Source of the DNA: Pseudoalteromonas ostreae
GTDB taxonomy: Bacteria; Pseudomonadota; Gammaproteobacteria; Enterobacterales; Alteromonadaceae
Length of the DNA stretch: 64,000 nucleotides
Assembly (NCBI RefSeq): GCF_018069805.1
Contig: NZ_JAGPYN010000014.1
Location: 1 to 64,000 of the forward strand
Direction: 5' to 3'
The first letter of the stretch is position 1, and every line of letters begins with the position of its first letter. The notes under the pieces were generated by a model. That model was not told the origin of the DNA, did not search any database, and was given only the letters and a program-made list of their open reading frames with translations. Made by a program: the position numbers and the translations under genes. This document shows positions 63,661-64,000 of the stretch, piece by piece.

Positions 63661-64000
63661 TTACATGGCTTCGAGCTTGATACCGCGTGTTTCTTTTATA
63701 TATTTAACAATAAAAAATACGCTAATAAAGGCAGAAAGAGCATAAAACCCATAGGCACCAGCTAAACCAATACTACCGAGCATAATCGGGAAGGTCATGG
63801 TAATTGTAAAGTTGGCAAGCCATTGCGCACTTGCTGCAACAGCTAAAGCAGCCCCTCGAATACGATTATTGAACATTTCGCCTAATAGTACCCAAACAAC
63901 AGGTCCCCAGCTTAAGCCAAAAAATACCACAAAGAGATTAGCCATGATAAGTGCAAACGTGCCCATACTGTCAGTTAATGCAAGTTTACCTGCCGCATCG
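63661..64000 (-). CDS. MFS sugar transporter, C-terminal part
   Basis: The frame runs off the window edge, so only the last about 113 residues are seen: four membrane segments and the final KETRGIKLEAM, the PETKG-type signature of the sugar-porter (MFS) family. The GPVVWVLLGEMFNNRIRGAA motif is typical of xylose/glucose/galactose permeases. Substrate cannot be judged from this part. Confidence 0.85.
   Translation of the reverse strand, partial: DAAGKLALTDSMGTFALIMANLFVVFFGLSWGPVVWVLLGEMFNNRIRGAALAVAASAQWLANFTITMTFPIMLGSIGLAGAYGFYALSAFISVFFIVKYIKETRGIKLEAM

Noticed and set aside
1..64000. CRISPR array, rRNA operon or prophage
   Set aside because: No regularly spaced repeats with unique spacers, no rRNA sequence and no phage structural genes were seen, also not inside the Tn7-like element.

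Overview
The window looks like chromosome of a marine gammaproteobacterium close to Pseudoalteromonas (order Alteromonadales). This is inferred from gene order and protein flavour: psp/sap/ycjXF cluster, phhAB, hrpA, and the lip-dacA-rlpA-mrdBA-rlmH-rsfS-nadD-holA-lptE-leuS block in its gammaproteobacterial order. No rRNA or other species-level marker is present.

Layout. 1-2990 is an accessory, gene-poor stretch with three unrecognised small genes and two decayed 3' ends of group II introns. 2991-9343 (minus) is pspF-sapABCDF, a phage-shock regulator followed by a peptide ABC importer. 9531-13391 (plus) is pspABC-ycjX-ycjF, driven by a visible sigma-54 promoter in the pspF-pspA gap. 13528-16073 holds methionine gamma-lyase and the phenylalanine hydroxylase pair phhAB with a TyrR-box candidate. 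16244-28700 is ordinary housekeeping: hrpA, a receiver/PilZ pair, rlmI, an HD hydrolase, a pentapeptide potassium channel, a YgjP-type metalloprotein, two tandem tRNA-Tyr genes, an M28 lipoprotein peptidase and an RRM protein. 47224-63615 is the lip-to-leuS block followed by a YbeL-type protein, a Lon-family protease and an FKBP isomerase; a sugar transporter gene runs off the right edge.

The main item is a 17,533-bp Tn7-like transposon at 29719-47251. It has terminal inverted repeats starting TGTGAATT, a 5-bp target duplication (ACTTC on the plus strand) and repeated GTACT-core sites at both ends that are likely bound by TnsB. It is inserted inside the last codons of lipA. Reading across the duplication rebuilds an original LipA ending in GKEVK-stop; the transposon end now encodes a new tail and stop codon. 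The core genes are tnsA, tnsB, tnsC and a short tniQ at one end and a TnsE-like gene at the other. The TnsE-like gene lies 52 bp behind lipA, in the same direction and with no terminator between.

The cargo is a four-gene SMC-type anti-plasmid system of Wadjet/JetABCD (MksFEBG-like) architecture: MukF-like kleisin, KITE-like subunit, a very long (1736 aa) SMC-like ATPase with unusual ATPase motifs, and a TOPRIM nuclease. A divergent WYL-domain repressor of the BrxR/CapW type sits beside it, with two near-identical direct repeats in the shared promoter, one abutting the jetA start. Further cargo is an orphan AHH nuclease with a putative immunity partner and a frameshifted zinc-ribbon gene. The element therefore appears to be a lipA-targeted defence island with both a TniQ route and a possible TnsE-like route of target choice.
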